Shown here one piece after another: positions 49,501 through 62,239 of a DNA stretch of 64,000 bases (positions are counted from its first letter, which is position 1; each line of letters opens with the position of its first letter). The DNA comes from Balamuthia mandrillaris. Taxonomy: Eukaryota; Discosea; Longamoebia; Balamuthiidae. The notes beneath the pieces are model-generated. The model saw only the letters and a program-made list of their open reading frames with translations, was not told the origin of the DNA and searched no databases. Position numbers and translations under genes: made by a program. The DNA is taken from positions 42,623-106,622 of the forward strand of contig JAVKOQ010000184.1 in assembly GCA_031835245.1 (NCBI GenBank). Direction: 5' to 3'.

Positions 49501-52500
49501 TCATTGGGATAGAGCAAGAGGAGGAAGGAGATAGCCCGCCACCTCGTTTGTTCTGTGGTCGTGCGTTGCTTCTTCCTTCAACGAGCGGTAATGTTCCTCC
49601 AATATAGCACATATTTCGTCCATGTCGGGACTGCAAAAAAAAAAAAATTTGAAAGTAAGAAGAGAGGGGAAACAAAGAGAAAGATAATAAAGATACACAC
49701 CGTTGTGAAGGATCGGCGTCCCAACATCGTATCATTAAGTCCTTCATCACACTGTCTTCATTCTCTCGAATCTGTAAACGCTCTCCTACAAACTAACGTT
49801 AAGAAGAAGCTGCAGCTGAAGGAGAACAAGAACAAGAAGAAGAAGAAGAAGAAGAAAAACAATAAAAACATGAAGACGAATAGAACCAACCATGATCCAA
49901 AACTTTTCTGGCAACAGCAAGCACATCCAAGCCATGCCATGGCTCTTGACGAGCACAGAGCTCCCACAAGAACACCCCGAATGAATAACAGTCCGTTTCT
50001 TTGCTGTACTTACGAACCTCGATCGCCTCTGGCGCCATCCACTGTTCTCACAAAACGTTAAGAAGAAATTAAATAGAAAAGAAGGGAGTAAAGAGAACAA
50101 GAAAACAGGAGGGAGAGAGAGAGAGAGAGGAACGAAGATTGACAGAAGAACAACAGAATGATGCGATAACGAACCTTGACAGCTCCGAAATCACTTTTGG
50201 TGGTTTGATACATCTTCTCAAGGACTCGCGACATGCCAAAGTCTCCGAGGACCGCTCGATAGTTCTTGCAAACCAAAATGTTTCTCGCAGCAATATCTAC
50301 AAGGTACAGTTATCAAGATAAGAACAGAGACACAAAGAAGAGAGCAGGGCAGGATAACTAAACCTCGATGAACGACGTTGAGGGAATGGAGATAGCGAAG
50401 GCCTCTGGCGGAGTCTCGAGCGATCTTCACGATCGACTCCCACGCTACGTTCTCATTTCTGGTCTTTTCGTTGATGAGAAGGTCAAAAGCTGAGCCATAT
50501 TCCGCCCATTCCGTAACAAGACACAAACGCTTTCCTGTTGTCATGACTCCGTACAACGTAACGCAATGGTTCTCTTTTCCTCCAAGTGTGCTGTACAAAA
50601 GAACAGAGTTGAAGCGGGTCAACAGAATGAAAAGAGAAAGGGAATAGAGAAAAATAAAGCAACAACAACGTACTGCATTATCAAAGCCTCCCTTCGAAAC
50701 TCGTCCTTTAAATCTTTGTCAAGAATAATGTTGCTGCTGACTTTGATGGCGCATTCCCTTCCACGCCAAGTACCTTTGTAGACAATTCCAAAGGCTCCAC
50801 TCGCAACTGGTTGCTTCTTGTACTTCACCTCCGCTTTAGGAATTTCTGGAACAGTTTTTTCTCCTTTCGTCGTTCCATCTTCCAAGTCTACTTCTCCATC
50901 TTCTTTTAGTTGCGTGTCTTTTCTTGCTTCGTGAAGTTGATATCCTTCCACAGTGGTCGAAGATGGGCTGGCACGTAGTTTCTCTGCCGCCCTCTTCTTT
51001 CTCTTCGAGCCCATGACGAGAAAGATGATGACGCCTGCCAAGACGAAAAGGAGAAGAAGAAAGGCGACCACAGAAACAACAACGGGAACGACAACGCCGT
51101 CAGGGTCGCTGTCGTCTTCAGAAGTTCTTGAATTTTTGACACAAAGTTGATAGTCGTTGCTCGGAGTTAACACAACAGATAATGTTTGGCCGGTTTTGGA
51201 AGAGGTTGCCGAGATGCAGCTCTCTGCGGTCATGTCGTTGTTGAAAGGAGTTGAAACACGCAAAGTAACGTTGTTGCTTTGGGAAGGGTCGCAATCAGAA
51301 GTGTCCTCGTAGATCAAAGGAATGGTGGTTGTCTCGGTGATGTTTGTATGTAACTCCAAAACGATGTCGCCTTTTATATCGTGCTCAGTAAAAAGGAGAA
51401 GAACAAGAATAAGAAACGAACAAACCTTCAAGTTCAGCGCAACCAGCAAGGTAAAAGAAAGGTTCTTCTCGAGACAAATCTTCCACCACCAAACGTACAC
51501 CTGCGCCACTCGCCACCATCAACGATCCTTTTACTACGACCGGCTTCTTCGTCCCTTCAATCACTAGCCCCTCGCTTTCTCGCTTTCTTCGTTGTTCGCC
51601 TTCCATCGTTGAACCCTCCACAACGACATCTGAACCGAACATCCACCTGGCTGCAATACAGTCTGCCGAAGAAGAAGAAGAAGAAGAAACAGATCCAGAA
51701 CACGGATGCAAGTTGCTCGCAAATACAAAGACAGCTCCTACTTCCGTTGATCCTCCTGCCCATTCGGGTCCTTCTCCGTTAAGCACTCCTCCAAAGCTCG
51801 TGCTCTCGTAAGGCGATCCCACCGCAATGATTCCTTTGTCGTAGGCAATGGTGCTTCCAAAGAACGACGTGACGTGCTGAGAAGGGTTCGAAGGCTTGAT
51901 GTAAGCCAGTTGTTTCCAACTCTCAGCGGTTTGTTCATCCTGTCGAAAGAGGAACGCTGCGCCGATGCCTGCGGTCTTTTCCGTTCGAGGGACTCCCTCT
52001 TCTCCCAAAGCGACTCCTCTTCGAACGGACGGTTCGTAGGGAGCTCCAACAACCGTCACATCTCCAAAGACAGAGACAAAAGAACCAAAAGCATCGTCTT
52101 CATGTCCGTCAGCTGTTTCTTGATCCGAGTAAGAGGCTCTCACTCGTTGCTCCAGCCTCCAGCTTCCGCTTTGAGGATCTCTTCGATAGATCCAAGCCTC
52201 GTCCTCCGTCTCTTGGCCTGGAGGATAACTCCCGACCACCGCTACATCTCCCGACAGAGAGACGCTGTATCCGAAATGAGAATAACCGTAGCAAATAGTC
52301 GGCTTCAGGAATGCCTCTTGTATCCATCTCCCATCGCTTGGCCTCTTTACGAACACGTAGGCAGCTCCGCATGACTCCTGCACCGCGGGGTCATAATGCA
52401 CGATATCGTCGGGCACGCCGTTATAGACTCCTGTCGGGAGAGCAACAGAGTTCTCGAATGGCGCTCCCACAAGAATGGTGTCTCCGTCAGCTGCCACCGA

Positions 52501-53337
52501 GTTACCAAAGTAGTTTCCTTCACTGACCCAATGCCCTTTGATCACCGCCTCCATCTCCCATTCCTCTTCTCCGTCTCTACTATATCGTTGGTAGACCACA
52601 ACTGCGCCCGACCAAGGTCCTTCGTGTATTCCTTCAAAGTAGTGCCTATACTCTTCCGCCGAGAGAGAGCCTTGCAAAGAGGTCACCTCGCCCAACATTC
52701 CAACCACCAACCTTCCTTCCTCCGTCAAAGCCAAAGCGCAGCCAAACTGGGCTCCTTTCTGCGCCAACGGCGGTCCCAAATAGGCTCTCTCCACCCATTC
52801 TTTCTTCTCTCCAACTTGTCTCGTGCTATAGATATAAACAGCTCCGTAGGCATCCTCTGTCGTCGTGTTGCTCCAGGCAGAATCGTAATGAATGCCTTCG
52901 ATGGCCGTTTGATGCGCAGGACCTCCAACGACGACCGTTTCCCCCTTGACGGCGACCGCTTTGCCGAACCATGCGTTCATCCCCGAGACAAGTCCTTTCA
53001 GAACCGCTTCCTGCCTCCACTCTCCAAAAGGGTTCCTCCTAAAGATGAAGGCAATACCACTGTCGGGAGACGTTTGAGCGGCCGTTGTGGGATAACCGTC
53101 GGATTGAAAGATGCCAACAAAGTCGCTGTGGTCGCCTTCGCCGCCAACGACGAGGAGGTCGCCGTCCAAAGCGAGGCCTGTTTGGCCCATGCGAAGGGCT
53201 GGTGGGAGGTCGGTGACGGCTGGTTTGAGGAAAGCCTCTTGATAGAGAATGACTTGTGATTGAGAAAGAGAGAAAGGCAGGGTGAGCAAAAGAACAAAGG
53301 TGAGCACCACCAAGGGAGGAAGAAACAGGCGTGCCAT
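49501..53337 (-). CDS. Receptor-type tyrosine-kinase-like protein with beta-propeller ectodomain
   Basis: Seven exons (53337-51426, 51370-50674, 50590-50364, 50296-50175, 50041-49891, 49785-49701, 49630-49501) close in phase to 1,107 residues. Signal peptide (LVVLTFVLLLTLPFSLSQ), then about seven FG-GAP-like blades repeating FGxxVAVxGDTVVVGAP and AYVFxR patterns. A Ser/Thr-rich stalk follows, one TM helix (VVVPVVVSVVAFLLLLFVLA), and an intracellular kinase. The kinase has a Gly loop (VASGAFGIVYKG), ECAIKVS, a catalytic loop rebuilt across an intron as HRDIAARN, GDFGMSR, and KWMAPEAIEV. HRDxAARN plus KWMAPE is the tyrosine-kinase pattern, not the HRDLKxxN of most TKL kinases. All catalytic residues are present. 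A surface receptor signalling by tyrosine phosphorylation is inferred; ligand unknown. Confidence 0.9.
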
Positions 53338-53588
53338 AGCTTCTCTCTCTTATTGTAGTTTGTTTAAGGGCCAACCAAGTGTATCTCGACAGCTTGGGTT
53401 GTTGCGTATAATGATCAAAATAACCTGTTATATTAATTGGTAATGTCGATATAAGGTTCCAAGCAACTGAACTACTAGTGGATCTTATCAACGAATAGGG
53501 GAGAGATCTAAAGATGTTAGTCACGGGAGTGGCGTTGTTTTTTGGTTCTTCATTTTAAGTTAAAAAAAATGTGGCTTTGGCTGGTTCT

Positions 53589-53669
53589 TTACTTATGAAC
53601 TGTTAACAAATATTTGATGATAACCTGACAAATAAATATAGTTTTTTGTTGGTTAGAATTTGCGTGAGA

Positions 53670-53706
<37 letters not shown>

Positions 53707-56700
53707 ATTACCTGGCCTTCATTGTAGACCACAAATTCGTTGTTTGACAGAAATGCTTGTGGCGAAGTATCCGTTTGTGTGCCCAGCGGGATTCTAAGCC
53801 CATCATAACTTGTTTGTTGACGCGGACAGTCAGTGATGGCTAAAAATAAAACTTGTTTTGACGAAGAAACGCATCACAAAGCGGAAAGGAAAACATACGT
53901 CCAAAGGGACTCTGTATCAGAAGCGCCTTGCTTTCCCCAACCCCAAATGGAATGATAGCCGGATGGCAAGGTGGTAACGCTCTCCCTTCGGCTCAACTTG
54001 AGCTGATTGCCCAACGCCACTTCGCACAACAAAAAGCAGCCCTTTGCAGAAAACGAAAACAATCAGAGAGCAAGACAATTCCAATATGGATATTTTAAAC
54101 AAATTAGTAAGGATAATAGAAGAATAAAAGAACAAAGAAAGAGAGAATGTACAGGAGAGGATGCACTATAGGACCCCATATAGCGTGAGCTTTTTTCTGC
54201 TAAGTCCGCAAAGTAAACTGTAGTTGAGCAGTTCATCTAAATGTTAACAAAACCTTCTACCGTCCGCAGCGATAAAATTGGGAGGAGATTACATACTTCC
54301 TTTGCCAAAGTTTGTTCCTGCAGAAGGTGCTTCTTCTGGTGCTATGCATAATCCTGTTATCGAGAGAAAGAAAGAATGAATGAATGAAAAATAAATATGC
54401 TGCGAAAATGAAACAATAGAGAAGAAGCGGCTGACCTTTACGCAAAATGCCAAGAATATTATACGTCTTCGTTCCGTGGCACAACAACGTTCGGTTGGGC
54501 AACAAAGAATAAGGTTTGAATCGCTCCTTCTCTCCCTCTCTCTCCACCGCGAAGATGTCGATGACCTTCAAAGGGGAACTGCTCATCAGTTTGCGAATGA
54601 CTTTGCCTTCCTCAGAGTCCAGTTCGATCGGCGTCAATCGAGCTCGCAGGGCTGAATATAACAGTTGCATCTTCTCTTCGGAGCTCGTGAAACGAGAAAT
54701 AGAAGATGAGGAAGAAGAATTGGCGAGAGACGATGAAGATGAGTTGGAGAGAGCAGAGAGGGATTTGTGTTGCTGATGTAATGTCTCGGTGAGGAGTTGA
54801 AGTCCGATCGCTATTTCCTCGAGAGACTTTTCAAGGCAGAAGTTAACGGAAGTCAATCGCATTAAGAAAAATCACGAAATTCGAAAGAAGGAAGAGAAGC
54901 ATCAAACCTGTAATATATCCATTTTCTTTTGTATGGCAGTCTCAGCATTAATAACGGTAAACTTTGAACGTTGTTTAAAGTCGTAAGGTATCATGCAATA
55001 AAACATGCTGGAAAGGGTTTGTTGAGCTTCCAACACTTCATGAGGGATTGTTTTGTGTTTCTCTTTTCTGATTGCGCAATAGCGAGAAATGCCTATAAAG
55101 CAGTGGCGTTATGGAAGTGAAAAGAAGAAAGATATAAAAACAACATACCATCAAGGCAGCTAAGAATTCTGTAGGCATTTCTAAGTTGCGCTGTAGTGAC
55201 AGTAGTGGAGCGCAAACCTACTTTTTGCATGAAACCCAACAAAATATCTCGTTTGCTGATAAGTTCCAACAACTTTATGACTCGTTTGTCCAATGCTGAT
55301 TCTTGCTTCTTCTTGTCCTTCTCGGTTGCTTCCTCTTCCATTCTATTTTCTGAATCGACCTCCTTTTCTCTTTGTTGTTGTTCCTTTGCGTCTACTTCAG
55401 CTTGCATCTTTTTCTCCTCTTCTTCTTTTCGTTGTTGTTGATGAAGTGCTGTCGCTTTTGCTTCATCCAGAAGTAAAGCATGATCCGTTGGAATGTATAA
55501 TGCACTCTCCTCTTCGGACGATTGTTGCAGACGAGACTTGGATCTTTCCAACCAAGGTACTTTGGTTCTCTTTGCGAACTCCTCGAAGAAGGCGGCTTTG
55601 ACTTCCTCTTCTGAAGAAAAGACTAACAATTGGTTCTCGCTTCCAGTTGACTCTGTCCAAAGCAGATAAAAAGTTGTTGTCTCTTCTGTCGTAGCAGAAG
55701 ATGACGACGACGAAGATGAAGATGAAGATGAAAATGCAGAAGCCAAAGATGAAGAAGAGGAGGCAGAAGGAACGTAGGAAAAGGCTTGAAGAATGGTGAA
55801 CACAGTTTTGCTGCGAGAAAGACTGCAGAACGCCAAAGAGGCGTCGAGAATGTGCCCCTCTTCTTGCAAGAATCGCAAAGCATACGCTCCAGAGTTGTGC
55901 AAGGCTAAAGAAGAGCGCAAGTCGGAGGTGATGCTGCCCTTGTTGCAGCATTTAGCGGTTAACTCTTCCAAGAGCTCAGCAGACCACTTTTGTGGTGGTG
56001 GAACTGGAATAGGTTCCAGTTGCCCTTCTTCCACGTTGAGTGGAGGAATGGGATCATCTTCTTCCGCGGAGGAGGATGAGGTGCCATCTTGTTGCGAGGA
56101 TGATGGTCTGTTTACGTCTATCATCACTTCTTCTTTTGTGCCTTTTCGTATTAACCAAGAGAATTTGTGAACAAACAACAACAAAAACAAAGATAAAAAC
56201 AAAGATAAAAACGTACTTTGCTGCTTTTTCATCTCTTGCCACTTTTTGAGGTAGAGTGCCATCTCCTTTTCGTTCAGCGTGCCAAAGGAAAGGTTTCGCG
56301 TCAAACGTGGAATGTGCGCACGGTAACCCCGCAAGCATTCCACCAAGCTCTGCTTCAGCGCGTTCAACTCCTTTTCTTTGGCCGGATAAAGTTGAACGCT
56401 GTCCAAGAGATCTTGCAACAATCGTGTTATCTTTGCAATCACCTGAGCGTCGTTTTGTTTCTTCGTTTCTACGTTTTCTTCTTCTTCTTCTTCTTCTTGT
56501 TCCTCTGCTGGCTTGTGTTGTTTCCAAAGCTCAGGAAACAGTTCTTGCAAACGTTTCTGCTTTCGTTCTTTTTGTTTTTCTTTCTTTCCTTTCACTCCTT
56601 CTATCTCCATTTCATTCGTCGCTTCCTGTTCTTTTCCTTCTTCTTTTGTATTTTCAAGTGCATGAGCAAACAAAAGACTTGCAACAAGCGGCGGCGCAAC

Positions 56701-59700
56701 GGAGAACGGGCACCCTCCTTTGCTATCGATATCGTGAGCATCAGCTCCGTGTTCCAATAGCACTCTGGTACAGTCCTCATGGTTCATGCGAGCGGCGGCG
56801 AAGAGAGGAGTCTCTTGCAGCTTATTCCGTTCGTCCACTTTGGCTCCGTATTCAAGCAGCACTCTGTTTATTTACAACTTTTTTAAGATATGAACACAGA
56901 GTGAAAAAGAAGAAGCATAGAAATGAACGAACCTAACCGAAGAAAGACAACCGCTGCCAGCAGCATAATGAAGAGCTCTATTGCCAAACGAATCACAAGG
57001 AAGGTTGGGATCGGCTCCAAACGCCAATAAGTAAGCCAACAAGCGTGGATTCCTAAAAGTAGCAAACGAGTTGCAAAACACAGCGAAACTGAGAGGAGTC
57101 CGGTGCTCACGGTTCTCTCGCGAGTTGATGATCGAGGCAGCTTCTTTGCGTATCCTCAAAGCTAATTCCTTTCTTTCTTCCTCTGTGATTTCTCCCTGAA
57201 GCCATTCAATTCGTTTCCAATCCTCTTCTTCCTGCCGCCGTTCTTCTTGTTTTTCTTTATCCGTGTTGTCCTCTTGCATAAGCACCTTCATTTTCTTCTT
57301 ATAATCTCCCCATTCCTGATCGTCAGAACAATGCAAGTAATACAACAACCCCAATCCACGCTCCGAGTTCTTCTTGGCAAGCATGTGAAAGATAGTTGAG
57401 TTACTTTTGTTTTTCAGCGCGATGCTTGCTCCCGCTCTCAACAGCACTCGCGCAATGTCCAGCCTGCCATTGTAACATGCTCGCATGAGAGGAGGATTGC
57501 CCTGCATATCCACTGCGTTGACGTTGATGCCACATTGGAGGAGCATGTTAGCCTTGAGGGACCAGGAGGAGTTGCGCCACTTCTCCTGCGGCTTGACGCA
57601 TTGACGGTAGACAAAGGTCACAAAGAGGGGTTTTTGGTTCTTCTCCATGCGATCAATGTTGACTGCTTTTTGGAGAGAAGCGTCTCTTTTTAATGTCTTC
57701 AGAAAAAATATTTTCATTGTTAGCACCGAAAATAAAAGCACTCAGGCATAAGCAATAAACAAAACGTACAAATAAAGAAGAAAGAGGAAGTTTAGCTCCT
57801 TGCAACAATTGCTCCGCGGTGGTTTGTCCTGTGGCGGCTTGTCTCGTCAGTAACATACGTTGCAAATGATGGTCATTTGTAGCTTGTGTCAAAGGACAAG
57901 AAGAACTAGACCAAAATCCTTTTGTAAACACAAAAAATTATAAGCGCAACCACAAAATAAGCATAGCAACAAAAACATACCGCCTGAATGATACTGAACG
58001 TTAGGATCAGCACCAGCTTGAAGCAACAGAGCAGCAATGGCTTTATAGCCTTTGGCAACGGCGTAAGCCAATGCGGTGTTGTCATTCTTATCCTTGAGTT
58101 CAGTGAGAGCTCCTCGTGTCAGAAGATAGTTCACACAATAGAATTTTCTGTGTTAAGAAGGAAATGAGAACATGAAAAGAAACCAGGCTAACAACTGGAA
58201 CATAAATAATACCCCTGCAAAACAGCGAGCATAAGAGGCGTTTGAAGCGATTCATTTCTGGCATTCAGCAAATCTTGTTCCACTTTAGCTTTACTTTTCT
58301 CTTCTGAAGAGGAAGAAGAAGCTGATGATGATGCGGAAGAAGAAGGATAAGCAGACAACAATAGGTGAATAATGTGTGCTGCTGAGTCATCCGAAACATG
58401 CTGTGCTACCCAATGAATAACTGTCGCTTTCTGCTCTCCAACCTCAAACGGATCCGCTCCAAATGACAATAACATCTCCACTCCAAACTCCCATCCTTCT
58501 TTGCAGGCACATTGAAGCGCAGTCTTTCCACCCATTTTGAGTTTGTTGAGAATCGGACGTAAGATCCCGCCGTATCTTGTCAGCAAATGAACAAACAAGT
58601 TCTTCTGCTTGCGTTGCAAAGCAGCAAAGAGAACGGACAGCTCGTTGGCATTGCGCAGGTTGGACATGTGGCCGGAGATTTGGGCGTGAGACACAGAAGG
58701 GCAGCGGACGGTGTCCAACAAGTTCTGGCCACAGTTGATGTCGAGGAGAGGTTGAAGGTCAGTCTCGTGGGTGCGATAGATGAGAGCGTAGGCAAAAGGA
58801 GTGTTGCCCATGTTATCTTGGAAAGAGAGGTTGGCTCCTGCTTGAATAAGTCTCATCCAGCCTTGCTTGTTGTAGTTGTTGGTGATGCGAGAAGACGTTT
58901 TTGGGTTATCATAGCTTCCGATAAGAGCGATGTGAAGCGGAGTTTGACCGGCTGTAATGATAATACATTTTCGTTAGATCAGTCAGGAAATGAAGAACAT
59001 AAAACGCGAGAGAAGGAAGCGAGAAGAGCCCAGAGAGACGGAGAGAGGATCAGTACATTCGTCTGGAAAGTTTACATCTGCTCCGTGTTTGAGCAACAGT
59101 TCCAACTTCTCCGGCGTGTAACTCAAGACGTGCAAAGGAGTTCTGGAATTGAAGCAAATTTCGCGGAAGCTCCGTGCTTCAGCAGCGCTTCCATGACAGG
59201 AGCTTGCAGATTCGATTCAGAAGCGGCAGCAAAAATGAGAGGAACAGGATCATCCACCGAATACATTATCTTATCTAACGACATTGAGGAAGAAGAAGCA
59301 GAAGAAGAAGAAGCGGATTGTAATTTTTGCTGCTTTTCAAAGAACTGCAGCAATTTGGAGAACTGAGAGATTCCTTCTCCAGATAAGGAGCACATCATCA
59401 TCATAATAGCCAACGGATGAAGACCCGTGGTGGATCTCACCCTGAAGCCATGCGATATTGAAGTAACAGAATAAAAATAACTATAAGCTTTGTCCTCAGG
59501 AGAAGTAGTAGAAAAAGAAGTTGAAGGAGGTATCCAATTGATATCGAAGTTGGTAGCGTGTTTGAGGAGATAGTCGAGCTCGGGCCAAGCTTTGCGATGA
59601 ATAATTTCCCGAAAGAGAAAAGCACCGAAGCAGTCGTCCAATCGATGAACATCTCCGTCTACGTGTTCCGTTAGAGTGGTTAATAGAACCCTCCGCTTCT

Positions 59701-60861
59701 CTTCTTCTCCACAGGAGAAGAGATGTTTGATGACAGGAACACGAAGCCCTAGTTGTTGCTCTGCTTTATCAGCTGTTTCTTCCTCTTTTTCTTTGGCTTT
59801 TTCTTCATGTACCTGCTCTTGTTCCATCGCTTCAAGCTGTTCTTCTGGTTTCTCGTTCTCTTTCTTTGTTTTAACTTCTTCTCCTTTTTCTACTTTTGCC
59901 TTTCCCTTCTTGTTTGCTTCCTGTTCGGTTCCTTCTTCCATCTCCTCTGCTTTTTCCTCCGCCATTTTCTTCTTTTCTTTCATTTCTTCCTGTCTTTTTG
60001 CTTCATCTTCTTCTCGTTCCTTCTGTAGCTGTTCCTTCGTTGATGGCTCAAACAAGGATGCCTTCCTCTCCAACATCATCTTCATGATGTCCACTCCCGA
60101 ATTAACAATCACTAGCCCAAGTGCGGTCTTTGGCTTGTCCTTGTTTGAACTGCTGGCAAAAGAACGCGAAGGATAACGAACGATCGCGTCTACATCTGCT
60201 CCTTTTATCTCCAACAACCAACTCACAGCTTCCTTGTCGTTGCGAGTGCAAGCGAGGTGCAGTGCCGTCATTCCTTGTGCGTCTCGATGCTCGATGGAGA
60301 GACCAAACTTGAGAAGAAGAAAGTCAGCTAGCTCCCACGCAAAGGCAGAGGGAATCGAGATTCCTCGATTGGGCAACATCAACAGGGAGAGAGGATTGCC
60401 TCCGCAGAGGGCCAAAAACTCGTTACGATGATGGTCCACCACGTCCTGAAGAAGGTCCAAGTCTAACGGTGAGTCAGCAGAGCTGTCATTTATAGTTGTT
60501 GTTTGCTTCTCCTCTTCTGTTTCTTTCTTATCTTTCTCTTCTTCTTTTTCGACTTTTGGAGGTTCGTTCTTTTCGTTGTGTTTGTTGGTGAGGGCACTAA
60601 AGTCAAAGGTAATCCCCTTACGCACGAGAAGAAGGAGTTGAGCTTGTAGCTTTTGAACTGGAGTTTGATTCTTCTTTGGTGTATCTGTTTTTATTTTGTT
60701 TTATAAATGGAAAGAATGCAAGAATGATAGCAGGTAAGGAAGTAAAATACGGGTACTCACCGAAAGAAGAGCTCCCGCCGTAGTTGGGCCTTTTTTGTTT
60801 ATCATCTACCATCATTTTTTGTTGTTTGGCCTTAGCAATAGACAAAAAAGAAGAGAGAGAG

Positions 60862-60898
<37 letters not shown>

Positions 60899-61599
60899 GC
60901 GAAAGAGAGATCGAGAGAACAGGGAGAAACCACGAAAGAGACACGACAAAAAAGAGAAGAGGGAACACTAAAAAAGCAAAAAGCAAAAAAGCAAAAAAAC
61001 AAAAAAACAAAAAAACAAAAACAAACCAATTATTTTCTTGTAGGCAACGCGGTTGTCCTGGTCCGGGTGCCAATGCTTCTGTATCTTGCTGAGTATGCGC
61101 GCCCTGGTGTAAGTGGACGGCAAGCACTGCGCCAGAATGGACCGCAACTGCGTAACGGTCACATAACCTTTTGTGTTTTATTGGATTATTCTATTGTTAG
61201 AAAGAACATCGAAGACAGGAGAAGAAGAACAGGAGAAAGGTGGATACCAGTGCGGCGACGATCTTTGAGTTGACAATAGGATTTGAGCTTGGCGGCGGGT
61301 AAATCCCGGTAGAAGCAATTGCTGAGGGTTTCGGGTTCGGCCGCAGCGGTGGTGGTGGTTGGAGCGGAGGAGGAAGCATCGGCAGCAGCAGCTGTTGTTG
61401 CGGTGGTTGAGGAGGGGGAAGAGGAGGAGGAGGCGGAAGATTTTTGGCGCTTGCGGCTCCCTCCCTTGGGTTGGACTTCCGTTTTGGGTTGTTTCGGAGG
61501 CTTGGTGCTTGGTGCCTTCCCGCCGTCAGGAGCAGCGCTGGGCGAAAGCTTGTGCGGCGCCTTTCGCTTTCGGGTGGACCTCCTTGGTTGGGACGACAT
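53589..61599 (-). CDS. Giant ankyrin-repeat PARP with WGR-like and PARP-regulatory domains
   Basis: Seventeen exons from 61599 down to 53589: 61599-61248, 61167-61027, 60805-60761, 60684-59057, 58951-58213, 58147-57981, 57918-57770, 57696-56933, 56863-56217, 56141-55149, 55092-54908, 54826-54436, 54353-54297, 54217-54153, 54041-53899, 53808-53712, 53624-53589. About 2,199 residues. Basic Ser/Ala-rich start, a small conserved-looking helical domain (TQLRSILAQCLPSTYTRARI), then more than ten ankyrin repeats with Glu/Lys-rich inserts. A WGR-like region follows (FYLLWTESTG ... AAFFEEFAKRTKVPW), then a PARP regulatory helix (VIKLLELISKRDILLGFMQ) and the catalytic domain: FYCMIPYDF, LLCHGTKTYNILGIL, FGKGIYFADLAEKSS, LLCEVALGN, NNEFVVYNEGQ. 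The His-Tyr-Glu triad is intact, so poly-ADP-ribosylation is expected. One base is missing in exon 4 near 59164. The domain set resembles PARP1 and tankyrase combined; nuclear DNA-damage function inferred. Confidence 0.85.
53681..53703 (-). repeat. (CT)n in the last intron of the PARP gene
   Basis: GA on the plus strand, CT on the sense strand, in intron 53711-53625. Confidence 0.85.
60861..60894 (-). repeat. (CT)n in intron 2 of the PARP gene
   Basis: GA on the plus strand, CT on the sense strand, upstream of exon 3 (60805). Confidence 0.85.
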
Positions 61600-61714
61600 C
61601 TCGGCCAGTGCTCCCACCCCGCTACTCGCTTGCTACCGCTTTTTTCTCTCCTTTTTCTTTCTTTCTTTGAATTGTTTGATTTTTTTATTTTTTTTTTTGC
61701 GCAGGTGAAATTAT

Positions 61715-61770
61715 CCATGTCGTCGTGAACGGTGACAAATACTTTGTGTCGTCATGGAGTCGACAGTAAT
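61715..61770. promoter_or_regulatory. TGTCGTCGTG / GTCGACAG cluster upstream of PARP gene
   Basis: CATGTCGTCGTG, TGTGTCGTCATGG and GAGTCGACAGTAATG occur within 55 nt, about 120 nt upstream of the PARP start codon and just before the next plus-strand reading frame. Confidence 0.45.
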
Positions 61771-62222
61771 GCTAGATTATCCGCAAAACATTCTTGGAAA
61801 AATTTTGGCGGAGTTATCCATATTCTGCCGGCAGCGGCCAGGAATGGTTCTCCTGCAGCCCTCCCCGATTCCGGCACATGTTCTCCTTGCGCTGGGCTTG
61901 TCGCCCCCTGCCCACCTTGAAGTGGACCCAACTGCAGCTCCACTCCTCACCGCTAAATACCAAAATGATGGACATAAGTAATGGGGCTGCCAGCAAAGGC
62001 AACCTGGACGTGCTGCGATGGACAGTAGCCAATGGATTCCCTTGGTCCCCCAACGAAACAGCATTAAGAGCTGCTTTCGGAGGCCATCTGGCGGTGCTGC
62101 AATGGGCCAGAGACAGACAGCTCTCTCGCCCATTTCAGCACTTCCAGATGTCCAGCAGCAGCAGCAGCACAAGTACGCCTGTCCGAGGGACATCCCCTTC
62201 GCCCCTTTTTCCATGGCACTTT
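61754..62222 (+). pseudogene. F-box/ankyrin-like fragment with a change of frame
   Basis: A first frame starts MESTVMLDYPQNILGKILAE (F-box-like helix) and a second frame, open from 61794, gives LRWACRPLPTLKWTQLQLHS and the ankyrin-like NGAASKGNLDVLRWTVANGF then AAFGGHLAVLQWARDRQ. The type matches the ankyrin part of the EEP fusion protein. The two frames are not joined by an obvious intron, so the gene is either broken or has a short intron I cannot place. It ends at a GTAAGT donor near 62223; a possible terminal exon follows a CCAAG acceptor near 62553. Confidence 0.35.
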
Positions 62223-62239
62223 GGTAAGTGAGAATCATA

